A DNA stretch of 64,000 nucleotides, from assembly GCA_021793215.1 (NCBI GenBank), contig JAJYTE010000006.1:34069-98068 (forward strand). Reading direction: 5' to 3'. Source of the DNA: Bacillota bacterium. Its GTDB lineage: Bacteria > Bacillota > Sulfobacillia > JAJZYS01 > JAJYTV01. The notes below the pieces were generated by a model. It ran no database searches, was not told the origin of the DNA, and saw only the letters and a list, made by a program, of their open reading frames with translations. Shown here piece after piece: positions 1 through 8,902 of this stretch (within the stretch, counting starts at the first letter, position 1; every line of letters starts with the position of its first letter). Made by a program: the position numbers and the translations under genes.

Positions 1-437
1 GGGCTGAAGGCGACGACCTGCTGGAGAGTTACAAGAGCTCACGCGGCGAGGGCTTCGGCGCGGAGGTGAAGCGCAGGATCCTTCTCGGGACCTACGTGCT
101 TTCCGCCGGGTACTACGACACCTACTACCTGCGCGCGCAGCGCCTGCGGGCGCTGCTGCGCCAGGAGTTCTCCGCGGCCTTCGCCGACGTCGACGTGCTC
201 CTGACGCCGACGACACCGACGACGGCGTTCGAGATCGGGGCACGGGTGGACGACCCGCTCGCGATGTACATGGCCGACGCGCTCACAATCCCCGCGAACC
301 TGGCGGGCCTGTGCGCGATCTCCGTACCGGGCAGGCCCTCGGAAGGTCTGCCGGTTGGCCTGCAGCTGATGGCGGCGCCGATGCGAGAGGACGTGCTGCT
401 GCGCGCCGCCGCGGCGCTCGAGGAGGTGGTGCGCTGA
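1..437 (+). CDS. gatA: Glutamyl-tRNA(Gln) amidotransferase subunit A, C-terminal part
   Basis: This is the end of the amidase subunit of the GatCAB complex, which converts misacylated Glu-tRNA(Gln) (and Asp-tRNA(Asn)) to the amide form. The window opens inside the gene, and the reading frame starts at base 3. The visible part contains the family's [21 protein letters not shown] and LLTPTTP segments and the C-terminal GLPVGLQLM motif. The catalytic Ser-cisSer-Lys triad lies upstream, outside the window. The TGA stop at 435-437 shares one base with the gatB start, so the two genes are translationally coupled. Confidence 0.95.
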   Translation, partial: AEGDDLLESYKSSRGEGFGAEVKRRILLGTYVLSAGYYDTYYLRAQRLRALLRQEFSAAFADVDVLLTPTTPTTAFEIGARVDDPLAMYMADALTIPANLAGLCAISVPGRPSEGLPVGLQLMAAPMREDVLLRAAAALEEVVR

Positions 438-1849
438 TGGAGTTCGAAACGGTGATCGGGCTCGAGGTGCACATCGAGCTCAAGACCCGCACGAAGATGT
501 TCTGCTCGTGCCGCAACGAGTTCGGCGCGCCGCCGAACTCGCACATCTGCCCAGTGTGCCTCGGCCTGCCGGGCGCCCTGCCAGCCCCGAACGGCGCCGC
601 GATCGAGGCGGCGATCCGCATGGCACTCGGGCTCGGCTGCGAGATCTCCGAGCGTACGCGCTTCGATCGCAAGAACTACTTCTACCCGGATCTGCCGAAG
701 GGCTACCAGATCTCGCAGCTCGACGAACCGATCGGACTGGACGGGCGAGTCCTGCTGCCGGGCGGCGGGGAGGTGCGCATCTCGCGCGTGCAGCTCGAGG
801 AGGACGCGGGCAAGCTGCAGCACGAGGCGGGACGCGCCGTCGTCGACTTCAACCGGGCGGGCGTGCCGCTGCTGGAGATCGTGTCGCAGCCGGACCTCTC
901 GTCACCGCAGGAGGCTCGCGCCTACTGGGAGGAGATCCGGCGCATCGCCCTCTACCTCGGCGTCACGGACGCGCGCATGGAGGAAGGTTCGGTGCGCGCC
1001 GACGCCAACATCTCCCTGCGCCCGCGGGGCACCAACGCACTGAACCCCCGCGTGGAGATCAAGAACATGAACTCGTTCCGTTTCCTGGAGCGGGCGCTCA
1101 CCTACGAGGCGGATCGCCAGGCCGAGATCTACCGGACGAGCGGCCGTGTGGCGCAGGAGACGCGAGGCTGGGATGACCCGCGGGGCGTCACGGTCCCGCA
1201 GCGATCGAAGGAGGAGTCGCAGGACTACCGCTACTTCCCGGAGCCGGACCTCCTGCCGCTCGCGCTCTCCCGTGCGAGGGTCGACGCGCTGCGTGACGCC
1301 CTGCCCAAACTGCCCGCCGACCGCCGCACCGCCTTGGCCGCGGCCGGCATCGCCGAGGAGCAGGTGCGCCTGATCGCGGAGAGCCGCCCGCGCGCGGAGT
1401 ACTTCGACGCCGCCGTGGCCGCCGGCGCGGCGCCCCTCGAGGCGGCGAAGTGGATCACTGGGGAACTCGCGCGCCTCGAGAACGAGGGGGCGTTCGACGT
1501 ATCCGCGCCGAAGGCCGAGCCCGCAGAGCTGGCCGAGCTTCTGCGGCAGGTGGATGGCGGCGCACTGACCCAGGCGTCGGCGAAGCAGGTGCTCGCCGAG
1601 CTCGTCGCCGAAGGCGGCACGGTGGCGGCGACGGCGGAGCGTCTCGGCCTCGTCCGACTGGACGACCGCGACGCGGTGCGCGCCGAGGTGCGTGCGGCGA
1701 TCCAGGAGAACGAGAAGGCGGCGCAGGACCTGCGCGACGGCAAGGAGAAGGCGATGAGCTTCCTCGTCGGCCAGGTGATGCGGCGCACGAGGGGCCGCGT
1801 CGCACCAGACCTCGCGAAGAGCCTGATCGAGGAGGAGATTGGTCGCTAG
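437..1849 (+). CDS. gatB: Aspartyl/glutamyl-tRNA amidotransferase subunit B
   Basis: GatB is the kinase and tRNA-binding subunit of GatCAB. It phosphorylates the misacylated residue so that the ammonia released by GatA can form Gln-tRNA or Asn-tRNA. The 470-aa product has the usual family length. It begins [15 protein letters not shown], carries the CPVCLGLPG and GVPLLEIVSQPD signatures and the YRYFPEPDL segment, and ends with the YqeY-like tail domain. ATG 437 overlaps the gatA stop by one base, and the gene stop overlaps the next GTG, so this is a tight operon. A gatB gene implies indirect amidation for Gln and/or Asn tRNA in this organism. Confidence 0.97.
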   Translation: MEFETVIGLEVHIELKTRTKMFCSCRNEFGAPPNSHICPVCLGLPGALPAPNGAAIEAAIRMALGLGCEISERTRFDRKNYFYPDLPKGYQISQLDEPIGLDGRVLLPGGGEVRISRVQLEEDAGKLQHEAGRAVVDFNRAGVPLLEIVSQPDLSSPQEARAYWEEIRRIALYLGVTDARMEEGSVRADANISLRPRGTNALNPRVEIKNMNSFRFLERALTYEADRQAEIYRTSGRVAQETRGWDDPRGVTVPQRSKEESQDYRYFPEPDLLPLALSRARVDALRDALPKLPADRRTALAAAGIAEEQVRLIAESRPRAEYFDAAVAAGAAPLEAAKWITGELARLENEGAFDVSAPKAEPAELAELLRQVDGGALTQASAKQVLAELVAEGGTVAATAERLGLVRLDDRDAVRAEVRAAIQENEKAAQDLRDGKEKAMSFLVGQVMRRTRGRVAPDLAKSLIEEEIGR

Positions 1850-3147
1850 TGCGGGCGGAGATCGAGATCACGGGGCTCGGCCGCGGCGGTGAAGGCGTAG
1901 GGCGACACCAGGGCCTCGTCGTGTTCGTGCCGGGCGCCGTGGTCGGGGACCGCTGCCTCGTCTCCTACGAGCAGGACCGTCAGCGCATGGCGCAGGGCCG
2001 GCTCCTTGAGGTGGTGCGCCCTTCGGAGGATCGCGTCACGCCCGTATGCCCGGCGTTCGGCATGTGCGGCGGTTGCCAGTTGCAGGCGATCAGCTACGCC
2101 GCGGAACTGCGGGAGAAGCGCCGCATCGTCGCCGACGCGCTCGGTCGCATCGGGGGCCTCGACGTTCCCGTCGAGCCGTGCCTCGGCAACGAGCCCTACG
2201 GGTACCGGGCCAAGGTCAGCTGGCCAGTCCGCCAGGAGGATGGCGAGACGCGCGTCGGTCTCTACGCCCCGAAGAGCCACCGCATCGTCGAGGAGGACAC
2301 CTGCGCCGTCGCAGAGCCCGCGCTGCGCGCGCTACCGTCCAGGTTGCGCCGGGCGATGGCGGAACTCGGGATCTCCGCCTACGACGGCCACGGCGGCACG
2401 CTGCGGCACGCGGTCGCGCGGCGGACACGCGGCGGTGAGATCGTTCTCACGCTCGTCGCGACGCGCGAGGAGGCGCTCCTGCGGCTGCTTGGGGAGCGCC
2501 TGATGGTCGAGGTCGAGGGACTCGTCGGCGTTGCGCTCAGCTTGAACGCTTCGCCCGGCAACAGGATCTTCGGCGAGGGCCCGGCGCGCATGCTGGCGGG
2601 ACAGGTCGACCTGGAGGAGGAGATCCTCGGGCTGCGGCTACTGGTCGGACCAACGAGCTTCTTCCAGGTAAACCCCGGGGCGGCGGAGCTCCTCTTCGCG
2701 ACGGTAGAGGCGTTCGCGGGCGAAGGTTCCGGACGGGCCGTCGACCTCTACACCGGCGTCGGCGTGATGGCTCTCGTGCTCGCGCGCCTCGGCTACGACG
2801 TCTTCGGCGTCGAGTACGCCGAAGAGGCTGTGGCGCTCGCGCGGCGCAACGCTGCGCGCAACGGCCTTCAAGCGAACTTCTCCGTTGGTGATGCGCAGGC
2901 GGCCATCCTCTCTCGGGGTGATGCGCTCTGGACGCTCGACCCGCCGCGCGGGGGTGCACCTGAACTCGCGCGCCGCCTGGCGGAGGAAGGACCGCCGCGG
3001 ATCATCTACGTCTCGTGCGATCCCGCGACGCTCGCCCGGGATGCAAAGACGCTCGCGCAAGGCGGCTACCGGCCCCTGCGCGTGCAGCCCGTCGACCTCT
3101 TTCCACGAACGATCCATGTGGAAACGGTCGTCGAGTTCACGCGCTGA
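1849..3147 (+). CDS. rlmCD: 23S rRNA (uracil-5-)-methyltransferase, RumA/RlmCD type
   Basis: SAM-dependent m5U methyltransferase of the TrmA/RumA family, 432 aa. An N-terminal TRAM domain (about residues 1-60) precedes an iron-sulfur cluster motif C-x5-C-x2-C (CPAFGMCGGC), with a further Cys in EEDTC. The C-terminal Rossmann domain has DLYTGVGVMAL for SAM binding, LDPPRGG, and the catalytic cysteine in YVSCDPATL. The GTG start at 1849 overlaps the gatB TAG by one base and follows a GGAGGAG ribosome-binding site. Family members methylate U747 and/or U1939 of 23S rRNA; which position is used here cannot be read from sequence. Confidence 0.9.
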   Translation: MRAEIEITGLGRGGEGVGRHQGLVVFVPGAVVGDRCLVSYEQDRQRMAQGRLLEVVRPSEDRVTPVCPAFGMCGGCQLQAISYAAELREKRRIVADALGRIGGLDVPVEPCLGNEPYGYRAKVSWPVRQEDGETRVGLYAPKSHRIVEEDTCAVAEPALRALPSRLRRAMAELGISAYDGHGGTLRHAVARRTRGGEIVLTLVATREEALLRLLGERLMVEVEGLVGVALSLNASPGNRIFGEGPARMLAGQVDLEEEILGLRLLVGPTSFFQVNPGAAELLFATVEAFAGEGSGRAVDLYTGVGVMALVLARLGYDVFGVEYAEEAVALARRNAARNGLQANFSVGDAQAAILSRGDALWTLDPPRGGAPELARRLAEEGPPRIIYVSCDPATLARDAKTLAQGGYRPLRVQPVDLFPRTIHVETVVEFTR

Positions 3148-3225
3148 CACGAGTGGCCGGCGCGGTGTTCTTGGATTTGCGACGTTTGGCTGCGAGTGAA
3201 GGATCTCTCGATGGAGGTGTCTGCC

Positions 3226-4368
3226 GTGCGCGCAAGATGGCTTCTCGCTCTCGCGCTGACACCGGTGCTCGCCGCATGCGGTGCCCAGCCGGCGCAGCCG
3301 ACGAACCAACCGTCCGCGACCAGGTCGGGCCCTGGGACGCCGCCGATGCACGAGGAGCAGATCGGCGCGGATTACCTGCTGGTTTCGCCGTCGATGGACA
3401 AGGGCAAGAGCCCAAAGCTCCAGGTGGCCGGCACGCAGTACGGTGTCGTCGTCGCGCTGCCGCCGGGTTACGAACACGCTCCGGGCGGCGGGGCGCCCGC
3501 GCCTATCGGCAGTTGGACAGTCTACCTCGCGCATCCGACGGCCGGGAAGCAGAACCTCCTCGCGACCGCGCAGCGGATCGCCGCGCTGCCGACGGCTGAG
3601 GTAGACCTGACGATCATGGGCGTGACTGGCCGCTACGCCGTCTTCACCGCGAAGGCCGGATCGGACCGTCTGCTAGATCTTCTGACGATCGCCGGCAAGG
3701 GAGTCGGCACGGTGCGGAGCCTCGGGCAGGTGACTGCGTCCTACGGCGGCGCCCTCGCCGTGCGCGACATGGTCATCTACCTCGATCCAGGCGGCACGGT
3801 GCATGCCCTGAACTTGTCCACGGGCGAAGCGATCACGGGCCGAGCGGCGTCGCCGCCGCTCGCCTACATGGACGGCATCCTTTCCGGCGATGGAAAGACC
3901 ATCGCGCTTCGGGGACTCCCGCCCCCGGCGCAGCCGTCTCTGCCGCAAGGGTTCCAGTGGCTCTCGATCGCTCAGGGCGGTGCTCCGGTGGCCGCGGTGC
4001 CGCAGGGGTACGCCGTGAAAGAGATCCCGGGCGGAAGCTCGCGCGGGGTGAGCGCTACGGATCCGGCCGACTCCTCCGTGCAGGTGACCGTGTTCGAGAA
4101 CGCCTGCGCCGGCTGCTACAACCCCGGCTTCATGGCGCAGGGGACCAATACGCTCTCCACGCCGATCTACGTGGGTTCGCAGCAGGGTGTGACGCCGCTC
4201 GGCGACCACGGGTTCATCTCCGTGACGAAGGGCAAGCACGGCGTCCTTGAGTACCAGTTGGTCGCGGACTACCTGAACGGCGGTGACCTCGGAGCGGACG
4301 TCAGCGTGCCAGCGTCCGACGGCGCCCTGGCCCAGGAGATCCTGCGTACGGTGCGCCTCCCCTGGTGA
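3226..4368 (+). CDS. Putative lipoprotein of unknown function
   Basis: The 380-aa product begins with a short signal peptide (VRARWLLALALTPVLAAC) ending in a lipobox LAAC, with the lipidated Cys at residue 18. It should therefore be an exported, membrane-anchored lipoprotein. A Pro/Thr/Ser/Gln-rich linker follows, then a mostly beta-type region without recognised domain signatures; one C-x2-C (CAGC) occurs late in the protein. GTG 3226 was chosen because GGAGGT lies at 3213-3218, whereas an upstream start would leave an N-terminal extension before the signal peptide. The last 68 nt overlap the end of the convergent deacetylase gene. Function unknown. Confidence 0.75.
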   Translation: MRARWLLALALTPVLAACGAQPAQPTNQPSATRSGPGTPPMHEEQIGADYLLVSPSMDKGKSPKLQVAGTQYGVVVALPPGYEHAPGGGAPAPIGSWTVYLAHPTAGKQNLLATAQRIAALPTAEVDLTIMGVTGRYAVFTAKAGSDRLLDLLTIAGKGVGTVRSLGQVTASYGGALAVRDMVIYLDPGGTVHALNLSTGEAITGRAASPPLAYMDGILSGDGKTIALRGLPPPAQPSLPQGFQWLSIAQGGAPVAAVPQGYAVKEIPGGSSRGVSATDPADSSVQVTVFENACAGCYNPGFMAQGTNTLSTPIYVGSQQGVTPLGDHGFISVTKGKHGVLEYQLVADYLNGGDLGADVSVPASDGALAQEILRTVRLPW

Positions 4369-5146
4369 GGTCCCGGGCGTAGGTCCTGAGGACCCTCGGA
4401 AGCGGCCCCGAGGTCGCGTCGACGCGCGGGACGAGGAAACGGCCCGGTAGCGCGAGCGCAGGGCGGGAGTCGAACAGGATGGGGTAGGCATCGTGCAGCA
4501 GCGCGAGGCTCGTCGCGTCGTGCCTGCCGTAGGGGAAGGCGAAGGCCAGCGGCGTCGGCAGGCCGGCTCGCCGGAAGGCGGCGGCCTCCAGGGCGATGTC
4601 GCGGCGGATCGCCGCTTCGTGCGACCGTAGGCCGTCCTGGGGGTTCACGAGCTGCGGCAGGTAGCCGTGGCTGCCGCGGACGTAGCGATGCAGGTCGTAG
4701 GTATGGGCCCCGACCTCCCACAGCCCGGTTCGGCGCATCTCGCGCAGCTGCGCCGCGCTGAGGTGGCCGGGGGCGCCGATACGGCTGCCGACGATGAAGG
4801 CGACGGCCGGAATGCGGTAGCGGCGCGTGAGCGGCAGTGCGTAGCGGTAGACGGACTCCACGCCGTCATCGAAGGTCACGAGCACGGGCATCGTCGGAAG
4901 GTGGGCTCCGCGCAGGGCGTAGTCCGAAAGCGCAGAGAGGCGCACGGGGTGGTAGCCATGGCGCCGGAGGTAGAGGAAGTCTGCCTCCAGCTGCTCAGGT
5001 GTGATCCAGTATGGCTTGTGCGGCCCGATGCCGTGGTAGACGAGCACCAGCGCGCGTTCGGGGGCCGCGGTCGCCTGCGCGGTCGCGGCGATCGGGGATA
5101 GGGTGAGACAGAATGCCGCAAGCAAGGAATACATCAGGCAGCGCAT
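4301..5146 (-). CDS. Exported polysaccharide deacetylase
   Basis: A 281-aa carbohydrate esterase family 4 (NodB-fold) protein with an N-terminal signal peptide (about residues 1-24). The TFDDG motif supplies the catalytic base and a metal-binding Asp; GAHTYDLHR matches the His-containing second motif, and FAFPYG the third. Such enzymes remove N-acetyl groups from peptidoglycan or exopolysaccharide on the cell surface. The exact substrate is not clear. The 3' end overlaps the convergent lipoprotein gene by 68 nt, and the last twenty or so residues are low-complexity. Confidence 0.88.
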   Translation of the reverse strand: MRCLMYSLLAAFCLTLSPIAATAQATAAPERALVLVYHGIGPHKPYWITPEQLEADFLYLRRHGYHPVRLSALSDYALRGAHLPTMPVLVTFDDGVESVYRYALPLTRRYRIPAVAFIVGSRIGAPGHLSAAQLREMRRTGLWEVGAHTYDLHRYVRGSHGYLPQLVNPQDGLRSHEAAIRRDIALEAAAFRRAGLPTPLAFAFPYGRHDATSLALLHDAYPILFDSRPALALPGRFLVPRVDATSGPLPRVLRTYARDLTRGGAPYAGSPGPGRRRTLAR

Positions 5147-5213
5147 GGCCTAAGGATGGCCATCGCGCGCGTGCTACACGTTGGAGAAACCTGGCGGCGC
5201 TGCCGTCGCGCAG

Positions 5214-6128
5214 CTAGTCGACCGGGTCTTCGGGCGCTTCGGCGAAGCCCGCGCGCAGCTGGTCCCAGACCGCCTCGACGGGACCGACGAACGGCGTGTC
5301 CACGCGTCGCAGGATCGATGTCACGCGGTCCGGCAGGCTGAGTCCGCTGATCTCGAGTTGCTGCAGGCGGCCCTTCGCGAGGTCGTCCTGCACCGTCGAG
5401 GCGGGCAGCACGGCAAGGCCGAGGCCCGCCAGCGCCATCGCGTGCACCGCCTCCAGCGCGTCGAGCTCCATCGCGAGGTGGAGATCCGCCCCGGCCTGGC
5501 GCAGCGCGCCGTAGATCTGCGCCCAGTAGTCCGTTTGGCGCAGGTAGATCAGGAACGGCGCACCGCGCAGGTCGGCCGGTGAGAGGGGACCCTGGCGGCG
5601 CGAGAAGCGATGGGCCGCGGGTGCGACCAGGAGCACCGGTTCACGCAGCACGACCTGCGAGACGACACCCGGCTGGTGCACCTCCAGGCGGACTAGCGCG
5701 AGGTCTACCTGGCGCGCCAGCAGAAGATCCAGCACGTCGTGGGAGATCCCGGTGCGCACCCTCACGTCGACCTCGGGATGGTCGGCGACATAGCGGCGGA
5801 GGATCTGCGGCAGGATGTGGTTGGCCGTCGAGGTCGCGCAACCCAGCACAATGCTGCCGGAGCGTCCGAGCAGGTACTGCGAGACGGCGCGCCCGCCCTG
5901 CTCGAGGCTCTCGAGGCCCGCCTGCGCGTACTGCAGGTAGAGTGCGCCCGCAGGCGTCAGTTGCACCCCGCGCCCGGAGCGTACGAAGAGCTGGGCGCCC
6001 ATGGCGTTCTCGAGCGCGGCCATGCGGTGGCTAACGGTTGGCTGGGCCAGGAAGAGACGCTCGGCGGCGCGGCTGAAGCTTCCGGTCTCGGCCACTTCGC
6101 GGAAGATGCGCAGGTCTGTGAGGTCCAT
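5214..6128 (-). CDS. LysR-family transcriptional regulator
   Basis: A 304-aa LysR-type regulator. The N-terminal winged helix-turn-helix contains SFSRAAERLFLAQPTVSHRM, and a periplasmic-binding-protein-like effector domain occupies about residues 90-295. LysR proteins usually control a divergent neighbour, which here is trmL starting at 6259. trmL is a housekeeping tRNA methylase, so the real target may lie elsewhere. The 130-bp gap holds GC-rich sequence without a clear operator. The effector cannot be inferred. Confidence 0.92.
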   Translation of the reverse strand: MDLTDLRIFREVAETGSFSRAAERLFLAQPTVSHRMAALENAMGAQLFVRSGRGVQLTPAGALYLQYAQAGLESLEQGGRAVSQYLLGRSGSIVLGCATSTANHILPQILRRYVADHPEVDVRVRTGISHDVLDLLLARQVDLALVRLEVHQPGVVSQVVLREPVLLVAPAAHRFSRRQGPLSPADLRGAPFLIYLRQTDYWAQIYGALRQAGADLHLAMELDALEAVHAMALAGLGLAVLPASTVQDDLAKGRLQQLEISGLSLPDRVTSILRRVDTPFVGPVEAVWDQLRAGFAEAPEDPVD

Positions 6129-6258
6129 GCCTCACGCCTCCTTTCGGCGGCGCGGTGTCGCCTTGATTCTAGCGGGGCGGGCGATGGAGTCAACGCCGGA
6201 AGGTGGCGCGACCTCCGGCTGCGAATCCGCCACTGAGAACTCTTGAGGGGGTCCTTGG

Positions 6259-6720
6259 TTGCATCTCGTCCTCGTCCATCCGGAGATCCACTCGAACACC
6301 GGCAACATCGCGCGCACCTCGGTGGCGCTCGGGGCCGACCTGCACCTTGTGAAGCCGCTCGGCTTCTCGCTGGAGGACCGCTACTTGAAGCGCGCGGGCC
6401 TCGATTACTGGCCGATGGTGCGACTGCATATCCACGACGACATCGCTGAGCTGCTGCCGACCAGCGAGGAGTACTGGCTCTTCTCCTCGCAGGGACGCTT
6501 CTACGGAGATGTGGAGTTCGGCGCGGACCCCTGGCTGTTCTTCGGCCGCGAGAGCCAGGGCCTCGAGCCGGAGATCCTTGCGGCACACCCGGACCGCCTC
6601 CTGCGCATCCCGATGCTCCCCGGCGTGAGGTCGCTGAACCTCGGCAACGCGGTCTCGATCGTCGCCTACGAGGCGATGCGCCAGCAGGGCTACCCTGGCA
6701 TGCAGCGCGACGGGAGATGA
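6259..6720 (+). CDS. trmL: tRNA (cytidine/uridine-2'-O-)-methyltransferase TrmL
   Basis: A SPOUT-class methyltransferase of 153 aa that 2'-O-methylates the wobble base (position 34) of certain tRNA-Leu species. The motifs are in order: NTGNIARTSVALGADLHLV near the N-terminus, FGRESQGLEPEIL in the middle, and RSLNLGNAVSIVAYEAMRQ forming the knot at the C-terminus. The TTG start at 6259 is preceded by GAGGGG. The stop overlaps the next ATG by 4 nt. The window also holds three tRNA-Leu genes, which are plausible substrates. Confidence 0.94.
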   Translation: MHLVLVHPEIHSNTGNIARTSVALGADLHLVKPLGFSLEDRYLKRAGLDYWPMVRLHIHDDIAELLPTSEEYWLFSSQGRFYGDVEFGADPWLFFGRESQGLEPEILAAHPDRLLRIPMLPGVRSLNLGNAVSIVAYEAMRQQGYPGMQRDGR

Positions 6721-7190
6721 CGCGCGTCCTGGTGACCGCCGACACCCACGCGCCGCGGCGCGTTCTGCCGGACTGGCTCCTAGACCGCGCCGCGCAGGCG
6801 GATCTCATCGTGCACGCGGGCGACCTCTGCGATGGATCCGCGCTCTGGGCGCTCGCCGCGCTCGCGCCGACCTACGCGGTGCGCGGCAACAACGACGTGG
6901 TCCCGCTTCCGGAGCGCCTCACTCTTGACATCGACGGCGTGCGCATCGGCATCGTGCATGGCGACGCGGGGCCGGGCCGCACGACGCCCGAGCGGGCACG
7001 CCGGGCGTTCGACGACCCCCTCGACGTCGTCGTGTTCGGCCACTCCCACGAGCGGCTCTGGGAGCAGGTCGAAGGAGTTTGGCTGCTGAACCCGGGCTCT
7101 CCAACCAAGCCGCGCGGCGGCCCCGCCTCGGCCGCTTGGCTGACGTGCGTCGGCGGGGCGGTCGGCATCGCGTTCCTGGACGGAGACTAG
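6717..7190 (+). CDS. YfcE/MJ0936-family metallophosphodiesterase
   Basis: A small calcineurin-like phosphoesterase, 157 aa. The metal-binding motifs are present in family order: D-x-H (TADTHAP), GD (HAGDLCD), GNND (VRGNNDVV), and the late H residues in GIVHGD and VFGHSHE, followed by LNPGSPTKPRG. Members hydrolyse phosphodiesters such as cyclic nucleotides in vitro; the physiological substrate is unknown. ATG 6717 overlaps the trmL stop (ATGA), so the two are coupled. Its end overlaps the convergent AlaX-type gene by 4 nt. Confidence 0.9.
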   Translation: MTRVLVTADTHAPRRVLPDWLLDRAAQADLIVHAGDLCDGSALWALAALAPTYAVRGNNDVVPLPERLTLDIDGVRIGIVHGDAGPGRTTPERARRAFDDPLDVVVFGHSHERLWEQVEGVWLLNPGSPTKPRGGPASAAWLTCVGGAVGIAFLDGD

Positions 7191-8356
7191 CCAGGCAGGC
7201 GCAGGCGGGCGGCCTGCAGCAGCTCCTCCGCGGGCAAGGGCACGAGCGCCTGCGCCTGTGCTGCGGAGCCGCCGCCCCTGCCCCCGAGCGCGCTGCAGAT
7301 CGCCTTCACGATCTCCCCGAGATGCGGGCCTTCTCCGGACGTGCGGCCGAGCACCAGAACGCCCTGGTCGTCGGCGGTTCCCGTCAGGGCGCAGAGGGTG
7401 ACACCCCGGGCGGCCAGACGCGCCGCGAGATCGCGCAACTCCTGCGCCTCTCGGCCCGGGAAGGCCCGAAGCACGGGCATTCCCTGCGCCTGCTGTGCGA
7501 TGTCGTCCGCCTCGCGGTCGAGCAACGCGCGCCGGTAGCGCTCGGCGCTGCGACGCACCTGCGAAAGCTCTCCGAGGCGCTGCACCGTCGAGGCCGCGAC
7601 CTCTTCCGGCGCAACCCCGAGAGCCCCCGCCGCCCGCGACAGTTCGTCTGCGCGGGCTCGGTGGTCCCAGCCCGCGCGCAGGCCTGCGTAGAAGCGAATG
7701 CGGAAGCCGCCGTGCTCGGGCGCGCCGAGGTAGAGGTGGATCGGGCCGACCTCGCCGGTGCGCGCCGGGTGGGTGCCGCCGCACGGGTTTTGGTCGAAGT
7801 CCTCGATCTCGACGAGGCGGTAGGGCGGGCGAACATTGTCCTTCGCGCGGAGGCCGAGGCGGGAGAGTTCGCCCTCATCGACCCAGCGGGCGACGACCGG
7901 CCGGTCTTCGAGCACGACCCGAAGCGCGAGTTCCTCCGCGCGGGCGAGGCCACCTGGGTCCGGCGCCTCGCGGCCCGCGATGTCGAACGTCGAGACGGTG
8001 TGGCCGGTGTGGAAGGAGATCGTCTCGCGGCCGAGCACCCTGCGGACCGCCTCGGAGGCGATGTGCTGCGCACAGTGCTGTCGCATGTGGTCAAGGCGGC
8101 GCTGTACATCCACCGCGCCCTCGAGCATGCCCTCGGCGGGAGAGGCCAGCAGGTGCCAGACGTCGCCCGCGTCGTCCGACTGCACGTCGAGCACCGGCTG
8201 ACCCCCGAGCGTACCTCCGTCCGCAGGCTGGCCTCCAGACTCCGGGTAGAAGGCGGTGTCCTCCAGGCGTACCCAGGTCCCCCGGTCGTCCGTCCGCATT
8301 CCGTCGACCCGGCTGCGGAAGACGTAGAGGTACGAATTGTCGTAATATAGGCGCAA
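7187..8356 (-). CDS. AlaX-type alanyl-tRNA editing protein with DHHA1 domain
   Basis: A stand-alone trans-editing protein (about 389 aa) that hydrolyses Ser- or Gly-mischarged tRNA(Ala). The N-terminal half resembles the AlaRS editing domain: FYPESGGQPADGG, then the zinc-binding set H-x3-H (HCAQH) and C-x3-H (CGGTH). The C-terminal third is a DHHA1-type domain, with a Gly-rich GGRGGGSAAQAQ signature near the end. TTG 8356 is preferred because AAGGGGAG precedes it; an in-frame ATG at 8383 has a poorly placed Shine-Dalgarno. It is divergent from nrdR. Confidence 0.9.
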   Translation of the reverse strand: MRLYYDNSYLYVFRSRVDGMRTDDRGTWVRLEDTAFYPESGGQPADGGTLGGQPVLDVQSDDAGDVWHLLASPAEGMLEGAVDVQRRLDHMRQHCAQHIASEAVRRVLGRETISFHTGHTVSTFDIAGREAPDPGGLARAEELALRVVLEDRPVVARWVDEGELSRLGLRAKDNVRPPYRLVEIEDFDQNPCGGTHPARTGEVGPIHLYLGAPEHGGFRIRFYAGLRAGWDHRARADELSRAAGALGVAPEEVAASTVQRLGELSQVRRSAERYRRALLDREADDIAQQAQGMPVLRAFPGREAQELRDLAARLAARGVTLCALTGTADDQGVLVLGRTSGEGPHLGEIVKAICSALGGRGGGSAAQAQALVPLPAEELLQAARLRLPG

Positions 8357-8443
8357 GTCCCGACGTCTCCCCTTCGGCTGCATTTCCCTATCAGTTTGGC
8401 GCAGCCGAGTGGGACACCTGCACCAACGGGGGGTTGAATCGGC

Positions 8444-8902
8444 GTGCGCTGCCCAGCGTGCGGCTACGCGGACAGCCGCGTTCTCGACTCGCGTCCGGCC
8501 CAGGACGGCGCCGCCATCCGGCGGCGCCGTGAGTGCCCGCGCTGCCAGCGCCGCTTCACGACCTACGAGCGGCTTGAGGAAGTCCCGCTCCTGGTGGTCA
8601 AGCAGGACGGTCGCCGCGAGAGCTTCGACCGCCAGAAGATCCTGCGCGGCCTGATGACGGCCTGCGAGAAGCGGCCCGTCTCCATCGCTCGCCTGAATGA
8701 ACTGGTCGACGATGTCGCCCGGCAGGCCCACGACGAGGCGGACGGCGAAGTGGCCAGCCGCTGGATCGGCGAGCGCGTGATGGACGGACTGCGCGACGTG
8801 GACGAGGTGGCGTACGTGCGCTTCGCCTCGGTGTACCGGGACTTCGCAGACGTCGAACGATTCCGCGAGGAGGTGGAGCGGCTGGGCCGCAAGCGTACTT
8901 GA
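8444..8902 (+). CDS. nrdR: Transcriptional repressor NrdR
   Basis: NrdR represses ribonucleotide reductase genes through NrdR boxes when dATP is bound. The 152-aa product has the four-Cys zinc ribbon at the N-terminus (CPAC ... CPRC, with DSR and RRRREC between) followed by FTTYER, then an ATP-cone domain with VVKQDGRRESFDRQKI. The GTG start is preceded by a GGGGGG run. No ribonucleotide reductase gene lies in the window. The stop overlaps the start assigned to the next gene. Confidence 0.96.
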   Translation: MRCPACGYADSRVLDSRPAQDGAAIRRRRECPRCQRRFTTYERLEEVPLLVVKQDGRRESFDRQKILRGLMTACEKRPVSIARLNELVDDVARQAHDEADGEVASRWIGERVMDGLRDVDEVAYVRFASVYRDFADVERFREEVERLGRKRT